The notes below the pieces were generated by a model. That model had not been told where the DNA came from. It searched no databases and worked only from the letters and a program-made list of their open reading frames with translations. From positions 1 through 23,182 of the IMG/VR virus record IMGVR_UViG_3300021425_002125: a DNA stretch of 23,182 bases. One strand, given 5' to 3'. Within the stretch, counting starts at the first letter, position 1. The number at the start of each line of letters is the position of its first letter. Below, piece after piece: positions 1 through 6,386 of this stretch. Position numbers and translations under genes: made by a program. The DNA comes from a virus.

Positions 1-1
1 G

Positions 2-112
2 GTAGAAGGCATTATGGGTGAAGAGGAAGTAGCAAACTTAAAATCTGCTTTAGACTCTAAAATAGCTGAAGAGATTAACCCAACTACTGAAACAAAAACA
101 ATCGGAGGTTAA
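2..112 (+). CDS. C-terminal end of an unidentified phage protein (partial)
   Basis: An open frame enters from the left edge and stops with TAA at 110-112, giving the last 36 residues of a protein. The visible part is acidic and probably helical, with a Glu-rich stretch followed by a Thr-rich tail ending in Ile-Gly-Gly. There is no motif that identifies it. The next gene starts two bases after its stop, so it belongs to the same rightward transcript. The end of this gene carries the GGAGG ribosome-binding site of the next one. Confidence 0.6.
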   Translation, partial: VEGIMGEEEVANLKSALDSKIAEEINPTTETKTIGG

Positions 113-113
113 T

Positions 114-221
114 ATGGAAGTCTTGATTGAGATAATTGTCATAACAGGCGTAATATTGTTTATAATATATAAAAAGAAACCAGAATGGATAAATTGGCTC
201 AAGTCTAAATTTAAAAAGTAA
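114..221 (+). CDS. Small single-pass membrane peptide (35 aa)
   Basis: The ATG at 114 is preceded at good distance by GGAGG (104-108), a strong ribosome-binding site. The 35-residue product begins with a short acidic N-terminus, has one hydrophobic segment at about residues 4-19 rich in Ile and Val, and ends in a Lys-rich tail with two Trp residues. It is too short to assign to a family. Its form (one membrane segment, basic cytoplasmic tail) and its place before another membrane protein fit a small lysis-associated or inner-membrane phage peptide. That role is inference from position. Confidence 0.6.
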   Translation: MEVLIEIIVITGVILFIIYKKKPEWINWLKSKFKK

Positions 222-228
222 ATAATCT

Positions 229-579
229 GTGGATCAAGCAGTTAGTTTAATTACAGAGCTAGGTTTTCCCATAGCCGCATCATTGGGCTTGGGATTCTTT
301 GTTTGGAAACTAATTATGCGAATCATTGACGGCATGGAAAATAAATTAGACACTGTCGATGAAAAAGTAAATGCATCTATTTCTGCTATGGAAGAAAGGT
401 TGGGAACAAAGCTTGATTCCCAGCATGGTATTTTGGTAGGGCTAATAGATAGAGTTAGAAGTTTAGACAATGAAATTATAAGACAGGACACCCTGATTAA
501 AACTATTTTGGGGGTGCCACAGCTTATAGATAGTAATAAAATTGCCAAGGCGGATAGAGATGACCAAAGAAGAGATTAG
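229..579 (+). CDS. Holin-like membrane/coiled-coil phage protein
   Basis: The product has 116 residues and a GTG start; I found no better start. A hydrophobic segment at about residues 8-30 is followed by an amphipathic coiled-coil-like region (about 33-95) and a charged C-terminus ending in Arg-Arg-Asp. Proteins of this form, with an N-terminal Leu-Gly-Phe-Pro-Ile-Ala membrane helix and a C-terminal Ala-Asp-rich tail, are common in marine phages and usually left as hypothetical. They resemble small holins, but I cannot show pore formation. The last 20 bases overlap the likely start of the next gene, so the cassette that follows is translationally coupled to it. Confidence 0.6.
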   Translation: MDQAVSLITELGFPIAASLGLGFFVWKLIMRIIDGMENKLDTVDEKVNASISAMEERLGTKLDSQHGILVGLIDRVRSLDNEIIRQDTLIKTILGVPQLIDSNKIAKADRDDQRRD

Positions 580-1057
580 GGAAGCTAAAGAAAAAGATTT
601 ATTAATAAAAATTATATCTTTTGTAGGAATAATTTTATTAGTAGGTATTTTTGTGCAAAATGTAAAAGCTGACGAAATGGTGCATAAATTTAAGTCACCT
701 TCATTTTCTGGTATTGGTACATCTGCACATTATTTAACTATTGATTCACAAGAGTATCAAAGAAAATTAACTGTTAAAGAAGAACTTAAAGCTATCCAGG
801 AGCAAATCGAGAGAGATAAAGAAAACACAACCTTGGCTAGATTCATTCGTAACTTAGAGTCAAGAATATATGCACAGATATCCAGGCAGATAGTAGAAAA
901 TATGTTTGGAGAAACGCAGTCAACAGAGGGTACGTTTAATTTAGAGGGAAATACAATTAGTTATACTATCGAAGATGGTATGATTACACTAACAATAATT
1001 GCAAGCGATGGTTCAGAAACTATTATACAACTTCCTCTTGGTGACTTTTCTTTCTAG
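560..1057 (+). CDS. csgF: CsgF-like curli assembly protein
   Basis: CsgF binds the mouth of the CsgG outer-membrane channel and couples secretion to curlin nucleation. I chose the ATG at 560 over the upstream TTG (542); it gives 165 residues and overlaps the previous gene by 20 bases. A hydrophobic segment at about residues 14-30 ends in Val-Lys-Ala, a plausible signal cleavage site. The mature N-terminus then carries Phe-Lys-Ser-Pro-Ser-Phe-Ser-Gly, closely matching the Phe-Arg-Asn-Pro-Asn-Phe-Gly-Gly element of E. coli CsgF that sits in the CsgG pore. A helical middle and a beta-rich C-terminus (about 128-163) complete the family fold. The gene overlaps csgG by 50 bases in another frame, as expected of a functional pair. 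Identification is by remembered family features; no alignment was run. Confidence 0.88.
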   Translation: MTKEEIREAKEKDLLIKIISFVGIILLVGIFVQNVKADEMVHKFKSPSFSGIGTSAHYLTIDSQEYQRKLTVKEELKAIQEQIERDKENTTLARFIRNLESRIYAQISRQIVENMFGETQSTEGTFNLEGNTISYTIEDGMITLTIIASDGSETIIQLPLGDFSF

Positions 1058-1826
1058 TTGTGCATTGCTGTTCGACCCAATAGAAAACAATTTACCACCA
1101 ATACAAGAATCAGAACCAGCAAAGATTGGATCTTTGTTGGTACCCAGCTTAGCTAATATAAAAATAGCGAGTGACAAAAAACCAGTAGTAGCAATTTATG
1201 CTGGATCGTTTACAGATCAAACTGGTCAACGTAGAAGTAACAGTACATACGCAACCTTTAGTTCTGCGGTAACTCAAGCACCAGATGCTTATCTAATTAG
1301 AGCGTTAAAACATGCAGGATCTAACAATAGTGGTTTCTTTGAGGTTGTGGAGCGTGTTGGCTTAGATAATGTTACTAAAGAAAGACAAATTATAAGAAGC
1401 ACGCGTCAGGATTTTGACGAAGAAAAAAAATTACCACCACTAATGTTTGCTGGCTTGATTATGCAAGGTGGTGTGATATCTTACGAAAGTAACATTAAGA
1501 GTGGAGGGGCTGGTGCTAGATATCTAGGCATAGGAATGTCTAGGCAATATAAACAAGACACAGTCACCATATCTCTTCGCACTGTTTCCGTAACTACAGG
1601 CAAGGTATTGCTTGAAGTATTAGTTACTAAAACAATATTAAGTGCATCTTTAGATAATGATGTATTTCGTTTTGTAGCTAATCAAACAGAGCTAGTAGAA
1701 ATAGAAAACGGCTTAGTAAGAAACGAATCTATAGACATAGCATTACAAACAGCAATAGAAACTGCAGTCCTGGAAACAATAAAACAAGGAACAACAAAAG
1801 GTTACTGGAGTATAAATGAAGAATAA
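1008..1826 (+). CDS. csgG: CsgG-like outer-membrane curli secretion lipoprotein
   Basis: CsgG forms a nonameric outer-membrane channel that exports curlin subunits. From the ATG at 1008 the protein has 272 residues; a TTG at 999 would add three. It begins with a lipoprotein signal whose lipobox is Leu-Ser-Ser-Cys (Cys18). Family signatures are clear: Asp-Gln-Thr-Gly-Gln followed by Phe-Ser-Ser-Ala-Val, the Glu-Arg-Gln-Ile-Ile-Arg helix, the Tyr-Glu-Ser-Asn-Ile-Lys-Ser-Gly-Gly-Ala-Gly-Ala-Arg-Tyr stretch, Thr-Lys-Thr-Ile-Leu, and a C-terminal Gly-Tyr-Trp. Length matches E. coli CsgG. By eye, the constriction residues Tyr51/Asn55/Phe56 of E. coli correspond here to Ser/Thr/Phe with a one-residue insertion. 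The gene starts inside csgF and overlaps the curlin-like gene by 11 bases, so all three are probably made in fixed proportion. Confidence 0.93.
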   Translation: MVQKLLYNFLLVTFLSSCALLFDPIENNLPPIQESEPAKIGSLLVPSLANIKIASDKKPVVAIYAGSFTDQTGQRRSNSTYATFSSAVTQAPDAYLIRALKHAGSNNSGFFEVVERVGLDNVTKERQIIRSTRQDFDEEKKLPPLMFAGLIMQGGVISYESNIKSGGAGARYLGIGMSRQYKQDTVTISLRTVSVTTGKVLLEVLVTKTILSASLDNDVFRFVANQTELVEIENGLVRNESIDIALQTAIETAVLETIKQGTTKGYWSINEE

Positions 1827-2541
1827 ATTTTTAATTGGTTTGTTATTTAGCGTATCTGTATTAGCGGACAATGAAGTTCATGTTGATCAAAGTGGTAACT
1901 CAGCATCTATTGATTTAGAACAGTTAGGATCATCTAACTTAATCGGTGGAACTCAAGCAACATCTGGAACCATGACCGCTTTAGATCTAGACGGAGTTTC
2001 AATGACTCTTGATATTAATCAGATAGGTAGTAGTAATATATTTAGATCAGACGCTATAGATGGTGATAACTTTACAGGTTTTTTTGAGTTTGATGGTGAC
2101 TCTAATGTATTTGATTTATTATTGAACAGCACAGGATTAATTACTGCTGATTATGTAAACATGAATATAGATGTTACTGGTAGCAGTAATACATTTGATT
2201 TAAAAGCAGGCGAGGATGATGATGTGTCTTATCTTGATTTGGACTGGATTATATCTGGAGACTCAAATGATTTTGATTTTGACATTGACTATGAGAATGC
2301 TACAAACTATGTAGATGTTAACGGAAGCAGTAACACAATTAACTTTCTTGGTAATGGCTATGGAGGCTCAACTTCTTCAGACGCTGGTTACTTTTACTTG
2401 GATCTAGATGGCAGTTCAAATACATTCAATATTAAACAACAGTCAACATTGGCTAGAGACTGGATATCAATTACTAGCTCTGCTTCTAATTCTAATATCT
2501 GTATCATTCAAAGCGACGGCGGAACAACAACCAGCTGTTGA
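1816..2541 (+). CDS. Secreted curlin-like repeat protein (Asp-rich)
   Basis: This 241-residue protein has a short signal peptide (residues 1-17, ending Val-Leu-Ala) and a GGAG site at 1807-1810. It carries about nine repeats centred on Gly-Ser/Asp-Ser-Asn-x-Phe/Ile, with the key Asn at residues 28, 41, 74, 97, 125, 151, 173, 202 and 227, at 13-33 residue spacing. The first two copies have the Gln-x-Gly-x-x-Asn spacing of curlin (CsgA/CsgB) repeats. Later copies are flanked by Asp and aromatic residues rather than the Gln/Asn ladder of true curlins. Two Cys (229, 241) lie near the C-terminus. Its place after csgF and csgG makes it the natural export substrate. The family is inferred from repeat style and context; fibre formation is untested. 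The last 134 bases also encode the start of the FecR gene in another frame. Confidence 0.72.
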   Translation: MKNKFLIGLLFSVSVLADNEVHVDQSGNSASIDLEQLGSSNLIGGTQATSGTMTALDLDGVSMTLDINQIGSSNIFRSDAIDGDNFTGFFEFDGDSNVFDLLLNSTGLITADYVNMNIDVTGSSNTFDLKAGEDDDVSYLDLDWIISGDSNDFDFDIDYENATNYVDVNGSSNTINFLGNGYGGSTSSDAGYFYLDLDGSSNTFNIKQQSTLARDWISITSSASNSNICIIQSDGGTTTSC

Positions 2542-3571
2542 TGTTGGAAATATATCTGAGTTAAACGGATCTGCACAAGTAGTAAGAGGTCAGCCATACA
2601 GTGCTGAACTAAAGTTTAATATCCAACAAAACGATGAAGCTATAACTACCAATGGTCGTATGGCTATTACATTCCTAGATGATTCTAAAGTTAAGCTAAC
2701 TGAACACTCACAACTAACTATAGACGAATACGTCTTTGATCCTAACCCTAGCAAATCTAAAATGGCTATCACCTTTGGTCTTGGCACAGCCAGGTTTATC
2801 ACAGGCAGTCTTAATAAAATAGATAAAAATAATATAGACTTAAAAACACCTACAGCAAACATAGCTATACGTGGTACTGACTTTACAGTAACTGTAGATG
2901 AAACTGGACGTAGTTTATTAATACTATTACCTGATATTAATGGTTTGTCTAGCGGTGAAATATTGGTAACTACAGCCATGGGTACAGTTACACTTAATAA
3001 ACCATACCAAGCTACAACCGTAGATGTATTTGAAAAAACCCCAACCAAACCAGTTATTTTAGACTTAACTTTGGATATTATAGATAACATGCTTATTGTT
3101 AACCCACCAAAACAAAATACACAGTTAACAGAAGAAACAACAGCAAACACATCAAGCAATATACTGGATGTGGATTATCTAGAGTTTGAAGATTTAGACA
3201 AAGATTATCTAGAGGATGATAGTCTTGAGTTTACGGAGCTTGACTACAATTGGTTAGATGTAAATTTTCTTGAAGACCTTTTAGACATATTAGATGAGCT
3301 TGAGGTAATACAAGAAGAAGATCAGTTGGCACAAGATGCAACCACATTAAATATAGTTGGAACTAGACTTGGTCAAGATCTAGAAACTCAAATCACAACT
3401 TACATGACAGGAGAAAAGCTAACTATAATAAGAAGCGTAAACAATACTGCAAGAGTAGATATTGATTCTGATACGGGTTATACAGTTATTTTTATTCAAG
3501 ATGGAGTATCTAGAGTGGTATCAATAAACGGAGGGGAGGGTAGCACCATAAAGGTTACCCAAAGCAACTGA
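2408..3571 (+). CDS. Secreted FecR-domain protein with acidic repeat region
   Basis: The product has 387 residues. The ATG at 2408 is the only start that includes the hydrophobic signal segment (about residues 19-38, ending Ala-Thr-Ala), although it lies inside the curlin-like gene. Residues 48-170 form a FecR domain: Gly-Ser-Ala-Gln-Val-Val-Arg-Gly, Asp-Asp-Ser, the Gly-Leu-Gly-Thr-Ala-Arg-Phe turn and the hallmark Ile-Arg-Gly-Thr (154-157). A very acidic region follows (about 250-310), with the 12-base sequence GATTATCTAGAG repeated 30 bases apart at 3173 and 3203. The C-terminal 70 residues look beta-rich. FecR domains work in the periplasm as signalling or structural modules, and in many bacteria they neighbour CHASE2-cyclase genes, as here. 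No sigma factor is present. The stop overlaps the next start by one base (TGATG). Confidence 0.85.
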   Translation: MAVQIHSILNNSQHWLETGYQLLALLLILISVSFKATAEQQPAVDVGNISELNGSAQVVRGQPYSAELKFNIQQNDEAITTNGRMAITFLDDSKVKLTEHSQLTIDEYVFDPNPSKSKMAITFGLGTARFITGSLNKIDKNNIDLKTPTANIAIRGTDFTVTVDETGRSLLILLPDINGLSSGEILVTTAMGTVTLNKPYQATTVDVFEKTPTKPVILDLTLDIIDNMLIVNPPKQNTQLTEETTANTSSNILDVDYLEFEDLDKDYLEDDSLEFTELDYNWLDVNFLEDLLDILDELEVIQEEDQLAQDATTLNIVGTRLGQDLETQITTYMTGEKLTIIRSVNNTARVDIDSDTGYTVIFIQDGVSRVVSINGGEGSTIKVTQSN

Positions 3572-5316
3572 TGAGAATATTTTTTTTATTATTAACTATA
3601 TTAGCAGCACCTTTAGTATTTCAAAGTCCTCCTACAGAAATATTAAAGTTAAAAGTATTTGATTATTTGGTACCCGAACAACAACCATCTGGCTATTTCA
3701 CAATACTAAACATAGATGAAAATTTTATAGACCAGGAAGGAGGCTATCCTTTACCCAGACAGAGACTTGCAAAAATAAATAATGAAATATTAAATAATGG
3801 TGCTCTTGGTATTGGTTGGGTCATATCTTTTCCTCACCCTGATCGACTTGGGGGAGATAAAGAGTTTGCAGAGTCTTTACAACAAGGTACATCAATATTG
3901 GCAATGTTTGAAGCCCCAAATCAAATATACCCAAAAACAGTTGGTACAGTGATCCTAGGTGAAGAAAAAGGTGGTATGTTATCTCAAGGTGTAGTTCAAA
4001 ATACTATCAACCTTAGAAATTATGTACAACAGGGTATTGCAACTGCACCTACTGATCTTGATAACCTTGTACGAAGAATCCCACTTTTATTAAAAACACC
4101 AGACGGATATGTTCCTGCATTTGGAACAGAGGTATTAAAGTCATTAGTTGGTGCTGAAACCTATGTAATAAAAACCAATGAACTTGGTATAGAAGAAATT
4201 AGAGTTAAGGGATTGCCACCAGTCAAGACAGACAGTTTAGGTCGCAAGTGGATTAGTTGGGTAGACACACCGCAAACCACATTAAGTGAAATGAATGTCC
4301 AGGGTAAGTTTGTTTTTGTTGGAATAACTGCTAATGGAATCATGCCACAAATTGCAACTCCAGTTGGATTATTAGAACCACATAAAATTCAAGCAGCATT
4401 ATCTGAGTCAATTCTTATAGAAAACTCTCCTTATATTCCTGACTGGCATTTAGCAGCGGAAATTTTAATTTTAGGAATTTTTGTGTCGCTGACATGGCTC
4501 ACAATTAATTTTCTTGGCATAGGTAAGGGTCTAAGTATAGTAATTATTTTGCTCTTCACTACGGGCTTCTCAGGCGTTTTTAGCGTTCAGAAAGGCATTT
4601 TGTTGGATTTTTCATGGACTTTTATCTCACAAATCATAACTTCCACTGTTGCTTACTATATTAACTTCAAAAAACAATATAAATTGCGTCAACAAATTAA
4701 AAAACAGTTTGAGCATTATCTAGATCCAAGACAAGTTAAACAATTACAAAACAATCCTGACCTTCTGAAACTCGGGGGAGAGAAAAGAAACTGCACATTT
4801 CTATTTACAGATGTCAGGGGTTTTACAAATCTATCTGAAAAACTACCACCAGAAGAAGTTACAGATATTATGAACAAAGTTTTAACTGTTCAAGTTAAAT
4901 GTATCCAGGCACATGGTGGCATGGTAGATAAATTCATCGGCGATGCCTGTATGGCAATATTTAATGCACCATTGGATTTAGACTGCCATGAAGAAAGAGC
5001 TATAGCATGTGCAAGAGATATGCGTACAGCCATTCAACAATTACAAAAAGATTTATCAGAGCCCGTAGCTATTGGGTGTGGAATCAATAGTGGGTACGCA
5101 GTAATTGGAAACATGGGATCAGATACTAGGTTTGATTATTCAGCAATTGGTGATGCTGTTAATGTTGCAGCAAGACTTGAATCAGCTACCAAGGAAGCAG
5201 GGGTTGATATATTGATTGGTGAATCAACTGCAAATAAGTCGCAAATTGGGTTAAAATTACTAAAACCAATAAAAGTTAAAGGTAAAAGTAAACCTTTAAT
5301 TATATACACAGTATAA
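3571..5316 (+). CDS. CHASE2-domain class III adenylate cyclase
   Basis: The product is 581 residues: an N-terminal signal anchor (1-18), a periplasmic CHASE2 sensor domain (about 25-290), three closely spaced membrane helices (about 293-317, 322-341, 345-366) and a cytoplasmic class III cyclase domain (about 404-581). Catalytic residues are all visible: metal-binding Asp414 (Phe-Thr-Asp-Val-Arg-Gly) and Asp458, substrate-specifying Lys454 (Asp-Lys-Phe-Ile-Gly-Asp) and Asp528 (Ala-Ile-Gly-Asp), and transition-state Asn531 and Arg535 (Asn-Val-Ala-Ala-Arg-Leu-Glu). The Lys/Asp pair predicts ATP as substrate and cAMP as product. CHASE2 detects unknown extracytoplasmic signals; the adjacent FecR protein is the likely partner (inference). 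The gene is full length and starts on the last base of the FecR stop. Confidence 0.95.
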   Translation: MRIFFLLLTILAAPLVFQSPPTEILKLKVFDYLVPEQQPSGYFTILNIDENFIDQEGGYPLPRQRLAKINNEILNNGALGIGWVISFPHPDRLGGDKEFAESLQQGTSILAMFEAPNQIYPKTVGTVILGEEKGGMLSQGVVQNTINLRNYVQQGIATAPTDLDNLVRRIPLLLKTPDGYVPAFGTEVLKSLVGAETYVIKTNELGIEEIRVKGLPPVKTDSLGRKWISWVDTPQTTLSEMNVQGKFVFVGITANGIMPQIATPVGLLEPHKIQAALSESILIENSPYIPDWHLAAEILILGIFVSLTWLTINFLGIGKGLSIVIILLFTTGFSGVFSVQKGILLDFSWTFISQIITSTVAYYINFKKQYKLRQQIKKQFEHYLDPRQVKQLQNNPDLLKLGGEKRNCTFLFTDVRGFTNLSEKLPPEEVTDIMNKVLTVQVKCIQAHGGMVDKFIGDACMAIFNAPLDLDCHEERAIACARDMRTAIQQLQKDLSEPVAIGCGINSGYAVIGNMGSDTRFDYSAIGDAVNVAARLESATKEAGVDILIGESTANKSQIGLKLLKPIKVKGKSKPLIIYTV

Positions 5317-5324
5317 GGATTATT

Positions 5325-5810
5325 ATGGCATTAAAAAGTTTATTAAAAAATGTAGTGGGAGCAGTTGCTCCAACATTGGGAACAGCATTGGGTGGTCCTA
5401 TGGGAGGCATGGCGGCAAACCTTATAGCCGAAACATTGGGCGTACCAAACAATCCAAAGTCTATAGAAAGAGCAATAGCTGAAGCAACACCAGAACAAAT
5501 GCTCCAGCTCAAAAAAGCAGAGCAGGAGTTTGAGCAACAGATGAAACAGTTAGATGTTGATATATTTAAATTAGAAACTGATGACAAGCAAAATGCTAGA
5601 AAAAACTTTAGCAAAGATTGGACAACAAGAATTATCGGTATCATTACTTTGAGCGGATTTATGAGTTATATATTTTTAGTAACCATACAACCACCAGAGC
5701 AAAACAGTGAAGCCTTAATAAATTTAGTGCTAGGATATTTAGGTGGTTTAGCTAGTGCTGTGATATCTTTTTATTTTGGAGCTTCTCAACAAAAGGAGGA
5801 TAACAAATGA
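5325..5810 (+). CDS. GTA-type 3-TM holin
   Basis: The 161-residue protein has a Gly/Ala-rich amphipathic N-terminus (1-35), a charged Gln/Glu-rich coiled coil (about 58-97), then Asp-Asp-Lys-x-x-Ala-Arg and two clear membrane segments (about 107-122 and 129-152), the second ending Leu-Gly-Gly-Leu-Ala-Ser-Ala-Val-Ile-Ser-Phe-Tyr-Phe-Gly. This C-terminal signature is that of the 'holin of 3TMs, for gene-transfer release' family found in gene transfer agents and many marine phages. It would open the inner membrane at lysis. An AAGG site precedes the ATG. It follows the cyclase gene by eight bases, so the cassette upstream is in the same late transcript. No endolysin is recognisable in the window. 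Confidence 0.85.
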   Translation: MALKSLLKNVVGAVAPTLGTALGGPMGGMAANLIAETLGVPNNPKSIERAIAEATPEQMLQLKKAEQEFEQQMKQLDVDIFKLETDDKQNARKNFSKDWTTRIIGIITLSGFMSYIFLVTIQPPEQNSEALINLVLGYLGGLASAVISFYFGASQQKEDNK

Positions 5811-5959
5811 GCTGGTTTGGTAATTTATTAGCAAAGATAGGTCTAGTTGAGTCTGAGGTAGTTAGAACAAGGGATAAGAAAGGGCGTTATGTTGCAGACG
5901 ATCCCAGGACTGCCAAGAATGAAGCTTACAAAACTGTAAAAAAAAGAAAGAAAAAATAA
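5807..5959 (+). CDS. Small basic phage protein (50 aa)
   Basis: The ATG at 5807 overlaps the holin stop (ATGA) and is preceded by a strong AGGAGG at 5794-5799. The 50-residue product has an N-terminal amphipathic helix, a central Gly-Arg-Tyr-Val-Ala-Asp-Asp-Pro-Arg-Thr motif and a Lys/Arg-rich tail. Small proteins with the same Asp-Asp-Pro motif often sit after holin genes in marine phages (from memory). The function is unknown. The basic tail and coupling to the holin suggest a nucleic-acid- or membrane-binding accessory. Confidence 0.75.
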   Translation: MSWFGNLLAKIGLVESEVVRTRDKKGRYVADDPRTAKNEAYKTVKKRKKK

Positions 5960-5962
5960 ACA

Positions 5963-6385
5963 ATGTATGAATATAAATGCACTGTTACTAGAATAGTTGA
6001 TGGTGACACTATTGATGCTGAGATTCATTTGGGTTTTGATATAAATTTCAAATCTAGAATCAGGCTTTATGGAGTAGATACCCCAGAGTCAAGGACTAGA
6101 GATCTCGATGAAAAAGCTAGAGGCAAGTTAGCTTCAAGTTTTTTAAAAGAAAAGATTGAAAGTGCTAAGCTTGTAAAGGTTCAAACAAAGCTAGATAAGA
6201 AGGGTAAATTCGGCAGAGTTCTAGGAACTATATTTGCTGATGACTTAGATTTAAATATTGAAATGATAAAGAAAAACTTAGCCGTTGCTTACCATGGTCA
6301 GTCAAAAGACGATATAGAGGCAGAGCATATGCATAATAGAGAAAAACTAATAAAGGCAGGAGTATTCATACCAACAGAGAGTTAA
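5963..6385 (+). CDS. Staphylococcal-nuclease-like (thermonuclease) protein
   Basis: The 140-residue protein covers the whole SNase fold. Motifs in order are Arg-Ile-Val-Asp-Gly-Asp-Thr-Ile (10-17), Arg-Leu-Tyr-Gly-Val-Asp-Thr-Pro-Glu (34-42), Gly-Arg-Val-Leu-Gly (84-88) and Asn-Ile-Glu-Met-Ile (98-102). The catalytic residues of the S. aureus enzyme (Arg35, Glu43, Arg87) match Arg34, Glu42 and Arg85, and the calcium ligands match Asp15, Asp39 and Thr40, so it should be an active Ca2+-dependent DNA/RNA endonuclease. There is no signal peptide, so it acts in the cytoplasm or in the virion. It starts three bases after the previous stop. Degrading host nucleic acid or processing DNA are possible roles. 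Confidence 0.92.
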   Translation: MYEYKCTVTRIVDGDTIDAEIHLGFDINFKSRIRLYGVDTPESRTRDLDEKARGKLASSFLKEKIESAKLVKVQTKLDKKGKFGRVLGTIFADDLDLNIEMIKKNLAVAYHGQSKDDIEAEHMHNREKLIKAGVFIPTES

Positions 6386-6386
6386 C

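Noticed and set aside
542-559. Upstream TTG start for the csgF-like gene
   Set aside because: The ATG at 560 is a better codon and leaves a normal signal peptide; the TTG only adds a short charged stretch.
2590-3159. 189-codon open frame on the minus strand opposite the FecR gene
   Set aside because: The FecR frame has a clear domain; the antisense product has no signal, motif or ribosome-binding site and is explained by codon bias.
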